Assembly (NCBI GenBank): GCA_000634735.1
Contig: JFLG01000001.1
Location: 124,001-188,000, forward strand
Direction: 5' to 3'
From: Prochlorococcus sp. scB241_528N17
GTDB taxonomy: Bacteria > Cyanobacteriota > Cyanobacteriia > PCC-6307 > Cyanobiaceae
DNA length: 64,000 bases
The first letter of the stretch is position 1, and each line of letters begins with the position of its first letter. The position numbers were made by a program, and so were the translations under genes. Positions 18,455 through 30,009 of this stretch are shown piece by piece. The notes beneath the pieces were generated by a model. The model worked only from the letters and a program-made list of their open reading frames with translations, was not told the origin of the DNA and searched no databases.

Positions 18455-20257
18455 TTAATAGTTAGCACCTGTTTTGCGGTGATGAACTGCCGTTAGACTA
18501 TCGGATTTTAGTATATTACCGTGTAGTACTTCGGCGTAAATTACCCAATGATCTCCACATTCCATTCTCTCTTTTACAGAAGCATCTAACCATGCTAACG
18601 ACTCAGGAATTATTATCTGTTCATTAGGAGTTAATTCAATATTTATTCCTTCAAATCTATCTTCTCCAGGTGCAAAGGGCTTTGTGAATCTTTTCAAAGG
18701 TTCTTTAAAATCTTTTTCACTAAGAATATTTAATGCGAATGAATCTCCTACTTGTAGAAGAGACTCTACTGATCTATCTTTTGCTACTGCAATACTTAAC
18801 CCAGGCGGAGAAAAACTTGCTTGACTAACCCAAGATGCAAGCATGGCTCCTTTAATATTATTCTCATCTTTGCCTTTAGAGGCTGTCAGAACACATAGTG
18901 AACCAATAACTCTTCCAAGAGCTTGTAGCTTTGGATCCGTTTTGCTTGTAATCATTCCAGTATCGGATTTTCTGGGTTTTTTCTTTGCTATTTTTATAAT
19001 TTTTCTTCCAAAGTGAGTTCCTATCTCTTCTAATTCTTTAATTTTTGGTTTATTTGGACTGAATTTAATCCTAATAGGGTCAAAACTAAACTTAAAACCA
19101 CCGTCTTTTAATTTTGTTTCAAGTAAATCTATAGCTTCGCCGCTCCAGCCAAAACTACCAAAAATTCCCACTGGCTTATCTCTATTACCCTCTGATAATA
19201 ATGTTCCTAGTGCACTTACTATTGGAGTTGGGGCATGCCCACCTAGTGTTGGTGATCCTATTAAATATCCATCAGCGTTTTTGATAGATTTCATAAGTAC
19301 ATCATTTGGTGTAAATTCACAATTTATACTTTCAACTTCGACAGAAGTTCTATTTATCCCTTTAGCCAATGCATCACCTATTGAGGCTGTATTTCCATAT
19401 GCACTTGCATATATCAGAGCGATCTTAGGATTATTTGTTGAGAGATTTTCACCCCATCTAATGTAGTCATTTAAGAAGCTTTTTAAGCTATATTCGATAG
19501 CGGGACCATGTAATGGTGCAATAGTTTTAATATCGTAATCTGCAATTTTTTCAGTTATTGATATTACTTGATTAGACATTGGTGCCATTAAGCAATCATA
19601 AAAATGTTTCCTATCAATTTCTGTACTAACTCGATTTGTTTCAGACCAATCTGAAGAAGCAATGTGAGCAGAAAAAATTTTTTCACTTAGAAGGATTTCT
19701 TGATTACGTTCATAAATTATCAGACCTCCAGGCCAACGTGCTGTTGGAATAGGAATTAACTCTAGTGAAATGTTATCTAATTCTAAATTTTGCTCCTTTT
19801 TGACTATGTTTATTTTAGGTAATTGAATTTCAATGAAGTCTTTTAAGTTAGGATTTCTTTGATTCCAAAGTTCGCTAATAAGTTTATAGCCTGGATTAGA
19901 GCAAGTAATAGTTGTGTTTTCAAATTGGGTACTTATATTTTTTATAGTTTCAATAATTTGGGGATTAATATGACCAGAAATGAAGTTGATTTTACCTAAT
20001 TTAAATTGATCACAAAACCTAGAAATTACTTTATTAAACGAATCTAAATATTGTTTCTCAGGTGGATGAATAATAAAAAGTTCCTCATCACTTCTAATGA
20101 AAAAAGTGTTAAAAGAGGTTCCTTTTTCAAGGTTAAATTCAAGTTCAAATCTTTCTTTATTTTGGTCTAAGAATCTTACACAAGAAAAATTATCGCTAAT
20201 TTCAAATTCTGATAAGTTTTGATTTTCTGCAAGTAAGCCTATATGAATATCTGACAT
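18455..20257 (-). CDS. flv1: Flavodiiron protein, Flv1-type (non-canonical metal site)
   Basis: Flv1 with Flv3 photoreduces O2 to water after photosystem I without making superoxide. The 600 residues contain a metallo-beta-lactamase-like domain (about 1-260), a flavodoxin domain (from ALIYASAYGNTASIGDAL) and the cyanobacterial C-terminal flavin-reductase domain (VIGSLCVLTASKG, SWVSQASFSPPG). Where canonical proteins have H-x-E-x-D-H, this one reads SGHINPQII, so the acidic iron ligands are replaced. That is the known Flv1/Flv2-type signature and identifies this paralogue. It lies 16 bases downstream of flv3, so a shared transcript and heterodimer are expected. Confidence 0.88.
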   Translation of the reverse strand: MSDIHIGLLAENQNLSEFEISDNFSCVRFLDQNKERFELEFNLEKGTSFNTFFIRSDEELFIIHPPEKQYLDSFNKVISRFCDQFKLGKINFISGHINPQIIETIKNISTQFENTTITCSNPGYKLISELWNQRNPNLKDFIEIQLPKINIVKKEQNLELDNISLELIPIPTARWPGGLIIYERNQEILLSEKIFSAHIASSDWSETNRVSTEIDRKHFYDCLMAPMSNQVISITEKIADYDIKTIAPLHGPAIEYSLKSFLNDYIRWGENLSTNNPKIALIYASAYGNTASIGDALAKGINRTSVEVESINCEFTPNDVLMKSIKNADGYLIGSPTLGGHAPTPIVSALGTLLSEGNRDKPVGIFGSFGWSGEAIDLLETKLKDGGFKFSFDPIRIKFSPNKPKIKELEEIGTHFGRKIIKIAKKKPRKSDTGMITSKTDPKLQALGRVIGSLCVLTASKGKDENNIKGAMLASWVSQASFSPPGLSIAVAKDRSVESLLQVGDSFALNILSEKDFKEPLKRFTKPFAPGEDRFEGINIELTPNEQIIIPESLAWLDASVKERMECGDHWVIYAEVLHGNILKSDSLTAVHHRKTGANY

Positions 20258-20273
20258 TTTAAAGACTTATTTT

Positions 20274-22049
20274 TTAGTAGTGATTAGCAACTTTTCTGTG
20301 ATGAACTGCTGTCTTACATGATAAGTCAGAAACATTACCATTTTCAACAACTCCGTAAATTATCCAATGGTCTGGAGTCTCTAGTCTGGAACTAACTTTG
20401 CAATCTAAAAAGGCGAGTGAATCTGAGAGAACTGGTCCACCTTCCGCGATGTTGCTAATTACATCTACATCTGCAAATCTATCAGCTCCAGGAGCAAATC
20501 TTTTTAAAAAATGTCTGAACATTTTTTGATAGTTATCTTCTCTCAGAATATTCACAACAAAACCTTTCCCAACTTGCATATATGATTCAATAGCTCTATC
20601 TTTTGCTACTGCAACTGTAATACCTGGTGGAGAAAAGCTTGCTTGACTAACCCAGCTTGCGACCATTGCACTTTGCCTAAATGTAGAACCTTCACCTTGG
20701 CTCGCTGTAACTACATATAAACCTCCACTTAATCTCCCTAACGCTTTATCTAAATTTGAATCAAGGCTCTTCATAGAGGCAATATTCTTCTTTTTATTGA
20801 TCAATTGACCCAAGTCAGTTCCAGCTTCTTCGAATTGTTGATAAACAATGGGATCTGGAATATTTTTAACTCTTAAGGGAGAGAAAGCTTCTTTTTGACC
20901 AAGTTCCCTTAATTTATTTGCTAATGAATCTATAGGTTCATCATTCCCACCAAATGCATCATAAACTGCAGTAAATTGTTTTGGTTTTAGTGCTGCAAAT
21001 AAAGTACCGAGAGATTCTTTTAATTCATTATCTGAGTCTACTGGCCATGTGGGAATGACTACTGCTTTTGATTCGGAAATTAAACTTGTTAATTCTTGCG
21101 GGTCAGAAGATCTTAAATCAATTAACTGTACCTGAGCATCTGCTTTGCTTATTCCATGAGATATCGCTTGACTTAGTCGATCACAATAACCATAGTCGCT
21201 TATGTAGCAGACTGACACAAAATCATTGCCTTTACTTTTATTACTACTCCATTCAAGATATTTTCCTTTCCAAAAATTGACCTGATTATGAAGCAAAGGC
21301 CCATGACCAACAGCTATTGTTTTTAATTCAGGTAGCTTATCTATTCTTTTAATTGCCTGCATAACGCTTCTAGCGTTTGGACCCATAAGGCAATCGTAAT
21401 AAAAACGGAAATCATCGTATATTTCTTTTTGATCTGTGTCAAAAAATTCGTCAGAACAATAATGGAGTCCAAATGCATCGCATGTATAGAGAACATTTGT
21501 GCTGTGATCATATGAAAATATGGTATCTGGCCAATGTAAATTTGGTGCACTTATAAATTCAATATTATGTTCTAAACCACTATTAGGATTAGTTCCGAGA
21601 TTTAAAAACTCTCCACTCTTAACCTCTAGACGTTTAAAGGGAATATGTATTTGGTCTTCAATAAATTTAAGTGCTAATTTTGATCCAACTACTGTGATAT
21701 TTTGGTTTAATTCTAAAAGATTACCTATTAAACCAGAATGATCAGGTTCTGTATGGCTAGTAATTAGATAATCAACTTCTTGCGGATTTACCTTTTTCAG
21801 TAATTCATCAAACCATAATTCTTCGAACTTTGCGTGACTAGTATCAATAATTGCTAGTTTCTTCCCTTTAATAATAAAACTATTGTAAGTAGTTCCATTT
21901 CTTAAACCAAATTCAATATCAAATCTACTGCGATTCCAATCCAAAGATCTTATGGCACAAGAATCATCAGCAAAGCTTTGAGATTGAACCGTCAGCTTGT
22001 TATTAGTTTGTGCCAATTTAGAATTATTTGTCTGGGCAGAGGCTATCAT
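20274..22049 (-). CDS. flv3: Flavodiiron protein, Flv3-type (canonical diiron site)
   Basis: The 591-residue protein is the partner of Flv1 in Mehler-like O2 photoreduction in the cytoplasm or at the stromal thylakoid face. The diiron domain keeps the canonical ligand string TSHTEPDHSG (H-x-E-x-D-H), later HWPDTIFSYD and the AVGHGP histidine. It is followed by a flavodoxin domain (SVCYISDYGYCDRLSQA) and a flavin-reductase domain (GLYVVTASQGEG, SWVSQASFSPPG). The two paralogues are similar throughout, consistent with an old duplication. The first gene of a three-gene minus-strand redox cluster, its promoter should lie in the 119-base gap before alaS. Confidence 0.9.
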   Translation of the reverse strand: MIASAQTNNSKLAQTNNKLTVQSQSFADDSCAIRSLDWNRSRFDIEFGLRNGTTYNSFIIKGKKLAIIDTSHAKFEELWFDELLKKVNPQEVDYLITSHTEPDHSGLIGNLLELNQNITVVGSKLALKFIEDQIHIPFKRLEVKSGEFLNLGTNPNSGLEHNIEFISAPNLHWPDTIFSYDHSTNVLYTCDAFGLHYCSDEFFDTDQKEIYDDFRFYYDCLMGPNARSVMQAIKRIDKLPELKTIAVGHGPLLHNQVNFWKGKYLEWSSNKSKGNDFVSVCYISDYGYCDRLSQAISHGISKADAQVQLIDLRSSDPQELTSLISESKAVVIPTWPVDSDNELKESLGTLFAALKPKQFTAVYDAFGGNDEPIDSLANKLRELGQKEAFSPLRVKNIPDPIVYQQFEEAGTDLGQLINKKKNIASMKSLDSNLDKALGRLSGGLYVVTASQGEGSTFRQSAMVASWVSQASFSPPGITVAVAKDRAIESYMQVGKGFVVNILREDNYQKMFRHFLKRFAPGADRFADVDVISNIAEGGPVLSDSLAFLDCKVSSRLETPDHWIIYGVVENGNVSDLSCKTAVHHRKVANHY

Positions 22050-22168
22050 AGAATAATTAGCTTTATAAATTAACTTTAGTTATATAGAATATAAATTCGC
22101 GTGATTATTTTTGCGAAATAACCGAAATTACGCTTTTCTTTAATTTTTAATCTTCTTATTCTGAATAA

Positions 22169-24829
22169 ATGACATCTCAACTAATTAAAAAAATAGTTAC
22201 TGGAGATGAGATAAGAAATGCTTTTTTAAAATTTTACAGTGAAAAATTACACAAAATCATTCCAAGTGCATCTTTGATTCCAGATGACCCTACGGTGATG
22301 CTCACAATTGCTGGAATGCTCCCTTTTAAACCAGTTTTTTTAGGTTTAACAGAAAGACCATCAAAAAGGGCTACATCTAGCCAAAAATGCATCAGAACAA
22401 ATGATATAGAAAACGTTGGAGTTACAGCAAGACACCACACTTTTTTTGAAATGCTTGGTAATTTTTCTTTTGGAGATTATTTTAAACGAGAAGCTATTCA
22501 ATGGGCTTGGGAATTAGTTACTAATATTTATCAACTTTCTGTTGAAAATATAATTGTAAGTGTTTTTCACGAAGACGAAGAGTCTGCAAAAATTTGGAGA
22601 GATGAAATTGGTATTCATCCAGATAGGATAGTGAAACTAGGAGAGGAAGATAATTTTTGGTCATCTGGCAAAACAGGTCCATGTGGACCTTGTTCAGAAC
22701 TTTATTATGATTTTTATCCTGAAAAGGGTCTGCAGAAAATTGATTTAGAAGATGGAGATCGTTTTATTGAATTTTATAATCTTGTTTTTATGCAATATAA
22801 TCGTGATCCTAATGGAAAATTGACAGATTTAAAATTTAAAAATATTGATACAGGAATGGGCCTTGAAAGGATGGCTCAAATACTACAAAAAAAGCAAAAT
22901 AATTATGAGACAGATTTAATTTTTCCTATTATTGAAAAAATTTGTGAGATTGCAAATATTGATTATTTTTCTTCAGATGATAAAAACAAAATTTCTTTAA
23001 AAATCATTGGTGATCATACAAGAGCTGTTATTCATTTAATTTGTGATGGAGTAGCAGCAAGTAATCTCGGCAGGGGATATATATTAAGAAGGCTTATTAG
23101 AAGAATGGTCAGACATGGGAGATTATTAGGAATAACAAATGAATTTTTACCTCATATTGCTACTGTCGGTATCAATTTAATGCAAAATAATTATCCTGAT
23201 TTAAAAAATAATAATGATTTAATTTTGAATGAGATAAAAATTGAAGAAATAAGATTTAGGGAAACTCTTGAAAGAGGAGAGAAATTGCTAGATGAGATAA
23301 TTTCTTCAGGGCAGAAATTAATTTCTGGTTTTAAAGCTTTTGAACTTTATGATACTTATGGATTTCCTCTAGAACTTACTGTAGAAATTGCAGAAGAAAA
23401 TAGTATTAGTGTAGATGTAAAGGGTTTTGAAGAAGAAATGAATGCACAAAAAGAGAGAGCTAAAGCTGCTTCAAGTAATATTGATTTGACATTAGAGGGA
23501 TCATTAGAGCGAGAAATAGATCTTTTTAACAAAACTGTTTTTAATGGTTATAAGTCACTCCTTTCGGAAGCTGAAATAAAGGGTATATTTTTGGATTCAA
23601 CATTAGTTAAAGAAGCAAGTGAAGGTCAGAAAGTTTTAATTGTTCTTGATCAGACAACTTTTTATGGAGAATCTGGCGGGCAAGTTGGTGATATTGGAAC
23701 GATATTTTCAAACGATGTTGAGGTCTTGGTTGATAATGTCATGCGAAAGAAAAATGTTTTTTTACATTATGGAACGATCAAAAAAGGAAAATTAACTATT
23801 GGACAAAAAGTTAAGACTAATGTTAGCCCCTCTAATAGAGCTAAGGCTGCTGCAAATCATACAGCTACTCATTTATTACAATCTGCACTTAAATTAGTTA
23901 TTAATGAAAGTGTTGGACAAAAAGGTTCATTAGTAGCCTTTAATAAATTACGATTTGACTTTAATTCCTCTAATCCTATTTCGAAAGAGCAAATTTCTAA
24001 GGTTGAGACTTTAGTTAACTCTTGGATTAGGGAAAATCATGCCCTAGAAATAAAAAATATGTCTAAGAGTGAGGCTCTTAAAAAGGGTGCAGTCGCAATG
24101 TTTGGAGAAAAATATGACGATGAAGTGCGCGTTGTTAATGTACCAGGAGTTTCAATGGAACTTTGTGGTGGCACACATGTTAAAACTACATCCGAATTAG
24201 GTTCTTTCAAAATAATTAGTGAGGAAGGAATCTCAGCTGGAGTCAGAAGAATCGAAGCATTATCAGGCCAATCAGCATTAGACTATTTCAGTGATAGAAA
24301 TGCATTAGTAAACCAACTAAGTGATTTGTTAAAAGCAAATCCTAATCAACTTTTTGAAAGGGTTAATAATTTGCAAGCAGAGCTTATTAATAAGAATAAA
24401 GAGATACAAAAAATGAAAGATGAAATTGCATATTTTAAATACTCTTCTATAAAATCATCCGCAGAAATAGTAAATTCTTTTTCAATTTTAGTAAATCAGA
24501 TTGATGGCTTAGATGGGAATTCTTTGCAATCGGCAGCACTTAATTTAATTTCTCATTTGGGAAATAAAGCAATAGTGATTCTTGGGGGAATACCAAATCC
24601 AGAAAATAGAAAGTTGTTATTTGTAGTTTCTTTAGGTGATGATGCAGTAAAAATAGGATTGCATGCAGGTAAATTAATTAATGAGATTGCAAGAATTTGT
24701 TCGGGAGGTGGAGGAGGAAAGCCTAACTTTGCTCAAGCAGGTGCTAAAGATATTGATAAGTTAAGTGATGCTTTAGATTATGCTAAAAATTATTTGCAAA
24801 AAACATTAGCTAGTCATTCTGATAAATAA
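22169..24829 (+). CDS. alaS: Alanyl-tRNA synthetase
   Basis: It charges tRNA-Ala and edits mis-activated serine and glycine. The 886 residues have the class II catalytic core ([38 protein letters not shown]), a tRNA-recognition region, an editing domain with the zinc/catalytic HTATHLL and CGGTHV motifs, and a C-Ala domain ending near [16 protein letters not shown]. Length and motifs are complete. Its last 16 bases overlap the end of convergent speA, one of several convergent overlaps here. Confidence 0.97.
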   Translation: MTSQLIKKIVTGDEIRNAFLKFYSEKLHKIIPSASLIPDDPTVMLTIAGMLPFKPVFLGLTERPSKRATSSQKCIRTNDIENVGVTARHHTFFEMLGNFSFGDYFKREAIQWAWELVTNIYQLSVENIIVSVFHEDEESAKIWRDEIGIHPDRIVKLGEEDNFWSSGKTGPCGPCSELYYDFYPEKGLQKIDLEDGDRFIEFYNLVFMQYNRDPNGKLTDLKFKNIDTGMGLERMAQILQKKQNNYETDLIFPIIEKICEIANIDYFSSDDKNKISLKIIGDHTRAVIHLICDGVAASNLGRGYILRRLIRRMVRHGRLLGITNEFLPHIATVGINLMQNNYPDLKNNNDLILNEIKIEEIRFRETLERGEKLLDEIISSGQKLISGFKAFELYDTYGFPLELTVEIAEENSISVDVKGFEEEMNAQKERAKAASSNIDLTLEGSLEREIDLFNKTVFNGYKSLLSEAEIKGIFLDSTLVKEASEGQKVLIVLDQTTFYGESGGQVGDIGTIFSNDVEVLVDNVMRKKNVFLHYGTIKKGKLTIGQKVKTNVSPSNRAKAAANHTATHLLQSALKLVINESVGQKGSLVAFNKLRFDFNSSNPISKEQISKVETLVNSWIRENHALEIKNMSKSEALKKGAVAMFGEKYDDEVRVVNVPGVSMELCGGTHVKTTSELGSFKIISEEGISAGVRRIEALSGQSALDYFSDRNALVNQLSDLLKANPNQLFERVNNLQAELINKNKEIQKMKDEIAYFKYSSIKSSAEIVNSFSILVNQIDGLDGNSLQSAALNLISHLGNKAIVILGGIPNPENRKLLFVVSLGDDAVKIGLHAGKLINEIARICSGGGGGKPNFAQAGAKDIDKLSDALDYAKNYLQKTLASHSDK

Positions 24830-26760
24830 CTACTTTTTCTGAGACTAATTTCGATTTGATCCATTAATTTCCTTGCTTCTTCAATAGTTAATTTTTTTTG
24901 ATCAATTGCTGATTCAGTATTAATTCTTATAGATTCAACCAAAGAAGCTGAACTGTAATCTAATAATTGTAAAATCTCAGATTTACTGTCCTCTTTAATA
25001 ATATTTCTGACCTTATATGAATTATCTTGATTTATGTCTATATGAACAACGTTGGTACTGCCAAATAAATTGTGCAAGTTTCCTAATGCTTCTTGATAGG
25101 CTCCAGTCATAAAAATTCCAATTAGGTAATCTTTATCTTCTTCTGGCTTATGCAAATTTAGTAGTGATTTAATTTTTCCATTATCAATAAAATTATTTAG
25201 TTTCCCATCTGAATCACAAGTTAAATCTGCAAAGTTGCCTTTGCAGAACGGCTCCTCTAAGTGCCTATGTATTGGTACTATTGGAAAAATCTGATTTATT
25301 GCCCAGCTATCAGGAATAGATTTAAATATAGATAAATTTGCATAATAAGTTGATGCAAGAGTTTCTGTAATTTCAGATAAATCAGGGTGATTGATTTCAT
25401 CATTATTCAGGTTATTAGAAATTTCTTTTGCGCAAGCCCAAGTAAGTTCTTCGGCATAAGCTCTTTCTGACAAACTTAAAAATCCTAATCTAAAAGCGAC
25501 TAAGCAATCTTCTTTAAACTTTTTTGCATCATTCCATAGTTCAATTATTTGAGATAAATTTATTTTTTTATTTTTAAGTTTTTTTAATTCATAGAAAGTA
25601 TCAAGTAAATTTGAAATTATTAATTGTTGATTTTTATTATCAAAAATTTGTAGTTTGGAACTGACATGACTTGTTCCTAAGACATTAAAAATTAAAACTG
25701 AACAATGACTAATTATTGCTCTTCCACTTTCTGAGATTATGGTTGGATGCTTGATATTATTTAATTCACATGAATCCTTAATAGTTGCAATTACATCGTT
25801 AGCGTAATTTTGGAGAGAATAATTAGTAGAAGTGTTGGAGGAGGTTTTAGTTCCATCAAAATCTATTCCTAATCCACCCCCAACGTCGATATATTGCATT
25901 GGGGCTCCTAGTTTGCAAAGTTCAACATATATTTGACTCGCTTCTTGTAATGCGTCTTTGATCACAGCAATATCACTTATTTGACTGCCTATATGAAAAT
26001 GGAGCAATTTCATTTCGTTGATAAGATTTGCTTCTTTTAGTTCTTTTATTGTCAACATAATTTCTGGGATTGATAATCCAAATTTGGAATTATCTCCAAT
26101 AGATTTACCCCACCTACCACTACTTTTACTTGATAACTTTGCTCTAATTCCTATCAATGGAGTCGCGTTAAGTTCTTGAACTGCTTGAATAATTCTTTTT
26201 ACCTCATCTCGTTGTTCAATAACTATTATTGGATTTTTGCCGAGTTTTCTGGCTAAAGTAGCAATCTCAATATATTTTTTATCTTTATATCCGTTGCATA
26301 TTAATAATGAATTTTCGTTTTCAAGAAGTGCAAGGCCAATTAATAGTTCTGATTTACTTCCTACTTCTAAACCAAAATTCCATTGGCTACCAAATTCTAT
26401 TATCTTTTCTAGGACATTTTTCTGTTGATTACATTTGACAGGAAAAACGCCTTGATAAATGTTCTTATATTTATAGGTTTTTATTGCTTTTAAAAAAGAG
26501 TCATGTAATGCATTTATTCGATCTTTCAAGATATCATTAAATCTTATGATTAATGGAGGATTTATTTCTCTACTCTTAAGTTCTTTGACAAGTTTAAAAA
26601 GATCAATCTTATTTTCAGATTTTATATCTTTAGTTACTGATATATTTCCTTTGGAATTTATAGAAAAATATTTATCTCCCCATTTGTCTATGTTATAAGT
26701 CGAAATACTATCTTCAATAGTCCAAATATTCTTGAATTTTTTCGGCTCAAAATTGGTCAA
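24814..26760 (-). CDS. speA: Biosynthetic arginine decarboxylase (SpeA)
   Basis: It decarboxylates arginine to agmatine, the entry to polyamine synthesis. The 648 residues match the long biosynthetic type. They have the N-terminal VFPVKCNQQ containing the PLP lysine, [32 protein letters not shown], and the C-terminal [13 protein letters not shown] before the AdoMet-independent end. The start is TTG (complement of 26758-26760), because MTNFEPKKF has no upstream ATG in frame. It is divergent from ndk across a 122-base gap that must hold both promoters. Confidence 0.94.
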   Translation of the reverse strand: MTNFEPKKFKNIWTIEDSISTYNIDKWGDKYFSINSKGNISVTKDIKSENKIDLFKLVKELKSREINPPLIIRFNDILKDRINALHDSFLKAIKTYKYKNIYQGVFPVKCNQQKNVLEKIIEFGSQWNFGLEVGSKSELLIGLALLENENSLLICNGYKDKKYIEIATLARKLGKNPIIVIEQRDEVKRIIQAVQELNATPLIGIRAKLSSKSSGRWGKSIGDNSKFGLSIPEIMLTIKELKEANLINEMKLLHFHIGSQISDIAVIKDALQEASQIYVELCKLGAPMQYIDVGGGLGIDFDGTKTSSNTSTNYSLQNYANDVIATIKDSCELNNIKHPTIISESGRAIISHCSVLIFNVLGTSHVSSKLQIFDNKNQQLIISNLLDTFYELKKLKNKKINLSQIIELWNDAKKFKEDCLVAFRLGFLSLSERAYAEELTWACAKEISNNLNNDEINHPDLSEITETLASTYYANLSIFKSIPDSWAINQIFPIVPIHRHLEEPFCKGNFADLTCDSDGKLNNFIDNGKIKSLLNLHKPEEDKDYLIGIFMTGAYQEALGNLHNLFGSTNVVHIDINQDNSYKVRNIIKEDSKSEILQLLDYSSASLVESIRINTESAIDQKKLTIEEARKLMDQIEISLRKSSYLSE

Positions 26761-26882
26761 TTTATCTCTTAGTGATTAATAAATGTTTTTGAAAATAACT
26801 TAAAACAATATCTTTTATTTTAATGATTACTTGCCAAGTTACCACCCAAAAGTTGAATATACATAGAGTGATTATTAATTAA

Positions 26883-27341
26883 ATGACCAAAGAGAGAACC
26901 TTTATTGCAATTAAACCAGATGGAGTTCAAAGGGGATATGTTTCTGAGATTATTGGCAGATTTGAAAAAAAAGGATTTAAATTGGTTGGATTAAAACAAT
27001 TAATTCCTTCAAAAGAACTTGCTCAAAATCATTATGGAGTACATAGAGAAAGACCCTTTTTTGGTGATTTAGTAGATTTTATTTCAAGTGGTCCTGTTGT
27101 AGCAATGGTGTGGGAAGGCGAAGGAGTTATTTTGAGTGCTAGAAAACTAATAGGTGCAACAAAACCTCTGGAAGCAGAGCCTGGAACAATTAGAGGTGAT
27201 TTAGCTATTGATATTGGGAGGAATATTATTCATGGTTCTGATGGAGAAGATACAGCAAAATTTGAAATTAATCTATGGTTTAACGAAGAGGAATTATGTG
27301 AGTGGGAAACTTCTGATTCGAAATGGCGATCTGAAAATTAA
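26883..27341 (+). CDS. ndk: Nucleoside diphosphate kinase
   Basis: It transfers the gamma-phosphate of ATP to other NDPs through a phospho-histidine. The 152 residues are the usual length. They contain the start [15 protein letters not shown], the MVWEGEG loop, and the active-site histidine in NIIHGSDG near residue 117. The gene ends three bases before the end of convergent thiO. Confidence 0.97.
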   Translation: MTKERTFIAIKPDGVQRGYVSEIIGRFEKKGFKLVGLKQLIPSKELAQNHYGVHRERPFFGDLVDFISSGPVVAMVWEGEGVILSARKLIGATKPLEAEPGTIRGDLAIDIGRNIIHGSDGEDTAKFEINLWFNEEELCEWETSDSKWRSEN

Positions 27342-27344
27342 AAT

Positions 27345-28454
27345 TTAAATCGCAAATCTATCTAAACTAAATTTTTCTAAAAAGCTTTTCTCTATTTCGT
27401 TGAGATTTTTATTTTGAACTATTTTCAAAAGAAGATCACTTGTTATTGCAGAAAATAAAACTCCATTTCTGTAATGTCCTGTAGCTATATAGAGATTTTC
27501 AATTTTTGATTTTCCAATTATTGGTTTAAGATCTGGTGTGCAAGGTCTAAAACCCCACCAATGTTCCATTTGTGGCCAATTAATAGCTTCTGGCAATAAA
27601 GAGCGAATGCCTTCTTGCAGTTGTTTTATTCCATTAGGAGTATTACCTTGATTAAATTTTGAATCTTTTTCAACTGTCGCTCCAACTATAATGAGTCCAT
27701 CATCACGGGGCACTAGATAAGTTTTTGGACCAAAAATAACCCTTTTCAAAAAATTTGTTGGACCTTGTATTGATAGCATTTGTCCCTTTACAGGAAAGAC
27801 TGGAATCTTATTAAAAATTTTTTTACTCCACGCACCGCTGCATATAATTGCTTTTTCGCAGTTAATTTTTTTTATTTCCCCAGTGGCACATAAAACTGTT
27901 GCACCTGTAATTTTGTTTTTTTCGAATGTCAAATCCTCTACTTCTGATCCCTCTTGAAATTCGACTCCATTCAAGGAGCATGCTCTCTCAAGAGCACGCA
28001 TCAGTTTTCTTCGGTTATCTATTTGACCATCTTGTTCAAAAAGTAAACCATGTTTCCAAATAGAATTCATTCCATTGATTTCTGTTTGAAGATCTTTGTG
28101 ATTTAAATATTTTCCATATTCATAAGTGGGAAACTCTTCAAGATCTTCTTTGTTTTTAAAAGGGACTACTATGCCACATTTTTTTAAACCGCATTTAATA
28201 TTACTATCTTGTTCAATACTTTGTATCCACTTTGGAATTAGATTTTGACTTTCTTGGCCAAATTTTAGTAATTCATCTTCGAGCCCTTCGGCATGAGTAG
28301 CTAACATTCCTGCAGCAACAAATCCAGCTGATTCATTTCTGTTTTTGCTTAAAACTAAAACTTTGAAGTTATTTCTAGAAAATTCATAAGCAATAGATAA
28401 ACCTAAAAGTCCACCTCCAACAATTAATATTGAATTTTTGGTTTCTTGTGCCAT
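27345..28454 (-). CDS. thiO: FAD-dependent glycine oxidase-like protein (ThiO/DadA family)
   Basis: The 369-residue protein has the dinucleotide-binding motif ILIVGGGLLGLSIAYE at the N-terminus and the oxidase pattern ICSGAWSKKI. Near the end are WWGFRPCTPDLKPIIG and YIATGHYRNGVLFS, the FAD/substrate region typical of ThiO glycine oxidases. In bacteria ThiO makes the dehydroglycine used for the thiazole of thiamine. thiL in the same window is consistent with this, but the genes are not adjacent. D-amino acid oxidation is the alternative. It is divergent from gatB. Confidence 0.82.
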   Translation of the reverse strand: MAQETKNSILIVGGGLLGLSIAYEFSRNNFKVLVLSKNRNESAGFVAAGMLATHAEGLEDELLKFGQESQNLIPKWIQSIEQDSNIKCGLKKCGIVVPFKNKEDLEEFPTYEYGKYLNHKDLQTEINGMNSIWKHGLLFEQDGQIDNRRKLMRALERACSLNGVEFQEGSEVEDLTFEKNKITGATVLCATGEIKKINCEKAIICSGAWSKKIFNKIPVFPVKGQMLSIQGPTNFLKRVIFGPKTYLVPRDDGLIIVGATVEKDSKFNQGNTPNGIKQLQEGIRSLLPEAINWPQMEHWWGFRPCTPDLKPIIGKSKIENLYIATGHYRNGVLFSAITSDLLLKIVQNKNLNEIEKSFLEKFSLDRFAI

Positions 28455-28533
28455 TTAAAAATTAATATTTTTATTTGTGTTTTGGTCCTCTTTTCCTTTA
28501 TATCCAATAATATTAATAAAGAGACTTTTAATA

Positions 28534-30006
28534 ATGAACAATTTGGAATCTTGGGAAGCTGTGATTGGTTTGGAAACTCATGTACAGCTTAATACGAAAA
28601 GTAAAATATTCACATCTGCGTCAACAGCTTTTGGTGATGCACCTAATACCCATATAGATCCTGTAGTTTGTGGTTTACCAGGAACTCTTCCAGTTCTGAA
28701 TGAGACTGTTCTTGAGTATGCTGTAAAAACTTCGTTAGCATTAAATTTAAACGTTGCAGAACATTGTAAATTTGATAGAAAACAATATTTTTATCCTGAT
28801 CTTCCTAAAAATTATCAAATTTCACAATTTGATGAGCCACTAGCTGAAAATGGTTGGTTAGAGGTTGAAATAATTGAAAAGGACAAAGAACCTTATATAA
28901 AAAAAATTGGTATAGAAAGGCTACATATGGAAGAAGACGCCGGAAAACTAGTCCATTCAGGAAGTGATAGATTAGCTGGCTCTAAGTATTCTTTAGTTGA
29001 TTACAATCGTGCCGGAATAGCATTGTGTGAGATTGTAAGTAAACCAGATATTAGATCAGGTAAAGAGGCATCTGAATATGCTTCAGAGATTAGAAGAACA
29101 GTAAGATATCTAGGGGTATCAGACGGAAATATGCAAGAGGGTTCATTACGCTGCGATGTCAATATTTCAGTTAGAAAAGGACCTAATGCTCCTTTTGGTA
29201 CCAAAGTGGAAATAAAAAATATGAATTCATTTTCTGCAATTCAAAAGGCTTGTGATTATGAAATAGCCAGACAAATAGAAGTTTATGAAAATGGAGGAAA
29301 AATTTTCCAAGAAACAAGGTTATGGGATGAAGCTAAGCAATTAACGAAAAGTATGAGATTAAAAGAAGGTAGTAGTGACTATAGATATTTTCCTGATCCT
29401 GACTTAGGTCCAATTGAAATAACAAAAGCCCAACAAGAAATATGGTTTAAAGAACTACCAGAATTACCTTCAAAGAAAAGATATAAATACGTAAGTCAAT
29501 TTGGGTTGTCTGCATATGATGCAAGGGTAATTTCTGATGAAATAAGCATGGCAAACTTTTTTGAAGAAACAGTAGCAAATGGTGCTGAGGCTAAACTAGC
29601 TTCAAATTGGGTAACAAGTGATATTGTGGGCTATTTAAAATCAAACAAACTAAGTTTTAGTGAATTAAAGCTTAGTCCTGAAAATCTTGCTGAAATGATT
29701 AACATGATTTCAAAAAATATAATTAGTGGAAAAATTGCAAAAGAAATTTTACCTGAACTTATTCAAAAAAATATTTCCCCGAAAAAATTAGTTGAAGAAA
29801 AAGGGTTGGCAATGATATCTGATTCTTCAAGTATTTCACCAATAATTGATGAACTTATAAATGAACATCCAAATGAAGTTCAAGCATTTAAAAATGGCAA
29901 AACTAAGTTACTTGGTTTTTTTGTTGGTCAACTTATGAAAAGAACAAAAGGTAAAGCTGACCCTAAACTTGCGAATAAACTTCTTATGGAAAAATTAAAT
30001 AGTTAA
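28534..30006 (+). CDS. gatB: Aspartyl/glutamyl-tRNA amidotransferase subunit B
   Basis: GatB is the kinase/tRNA-binding subunit of GatCAB, which converts Glu-tRNA(Gln) and, where used, Asp-tRNA(Asn) to the cognate amide forms. The family start SWEAVIGLETHVQLNTKSK places initiation at ATG 28534 (490 residues). The open frame extends upstream to 28477 without similarity to GatB. Signatures include FPDLPKNYQISQFDEP, HMEEDAGKLVH, RSLRCDVNIS-like EGSLRCDVNISVR, and the C-terminal YqeY-like helical domain. gatA and gatC are not in the window. A weak AGCTT/AAGCT hairpin with a T-run (30007-30025) follows the stop. Confidence 0.96.
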   Translation: MNNLESWEAVIGLETHVQLNTKSKIFTSASTAFGDAPNTHIDPVVCGLPGTLPVLNETVLEYAVKTSLALNLNVAEHCKFDRKQYFYPDLPKNYQISQFDEPLAENGWLEVEIIEKDKEPYIKKIGIERLHMEEDAGKLVHSGSDRLAGSKYSLVDYNRAGIALCEIVSKPDIRSGKEASEYASEIRRTVRYLGVSDGNMQEGSLRCDVNISVRKGPNAPFGTKVEIKNMNSFSAIQKACDYEIARQIEVYENGGKIFQETRLWDEAKQLTKSMRLKEGSSDYRYFPDPDLGPIEITKAQQEIWFKELPELPSKKRYKYVSQFGLSAYDARVISDEISMANFFEETVANGAEAKLASNWVTSDIVGYLKSNKLSFSELKLSPENLAEMINMISKNIISGKIAKEILPELIQKNISPKKLVEEKGLAMISDSSSISPIIDELINEHPNEVQAFKNGKTKLLGFFVGQLMKRTKGKADPKLANKLLMEKLNS

Positions 30007-30009
30007 AGC

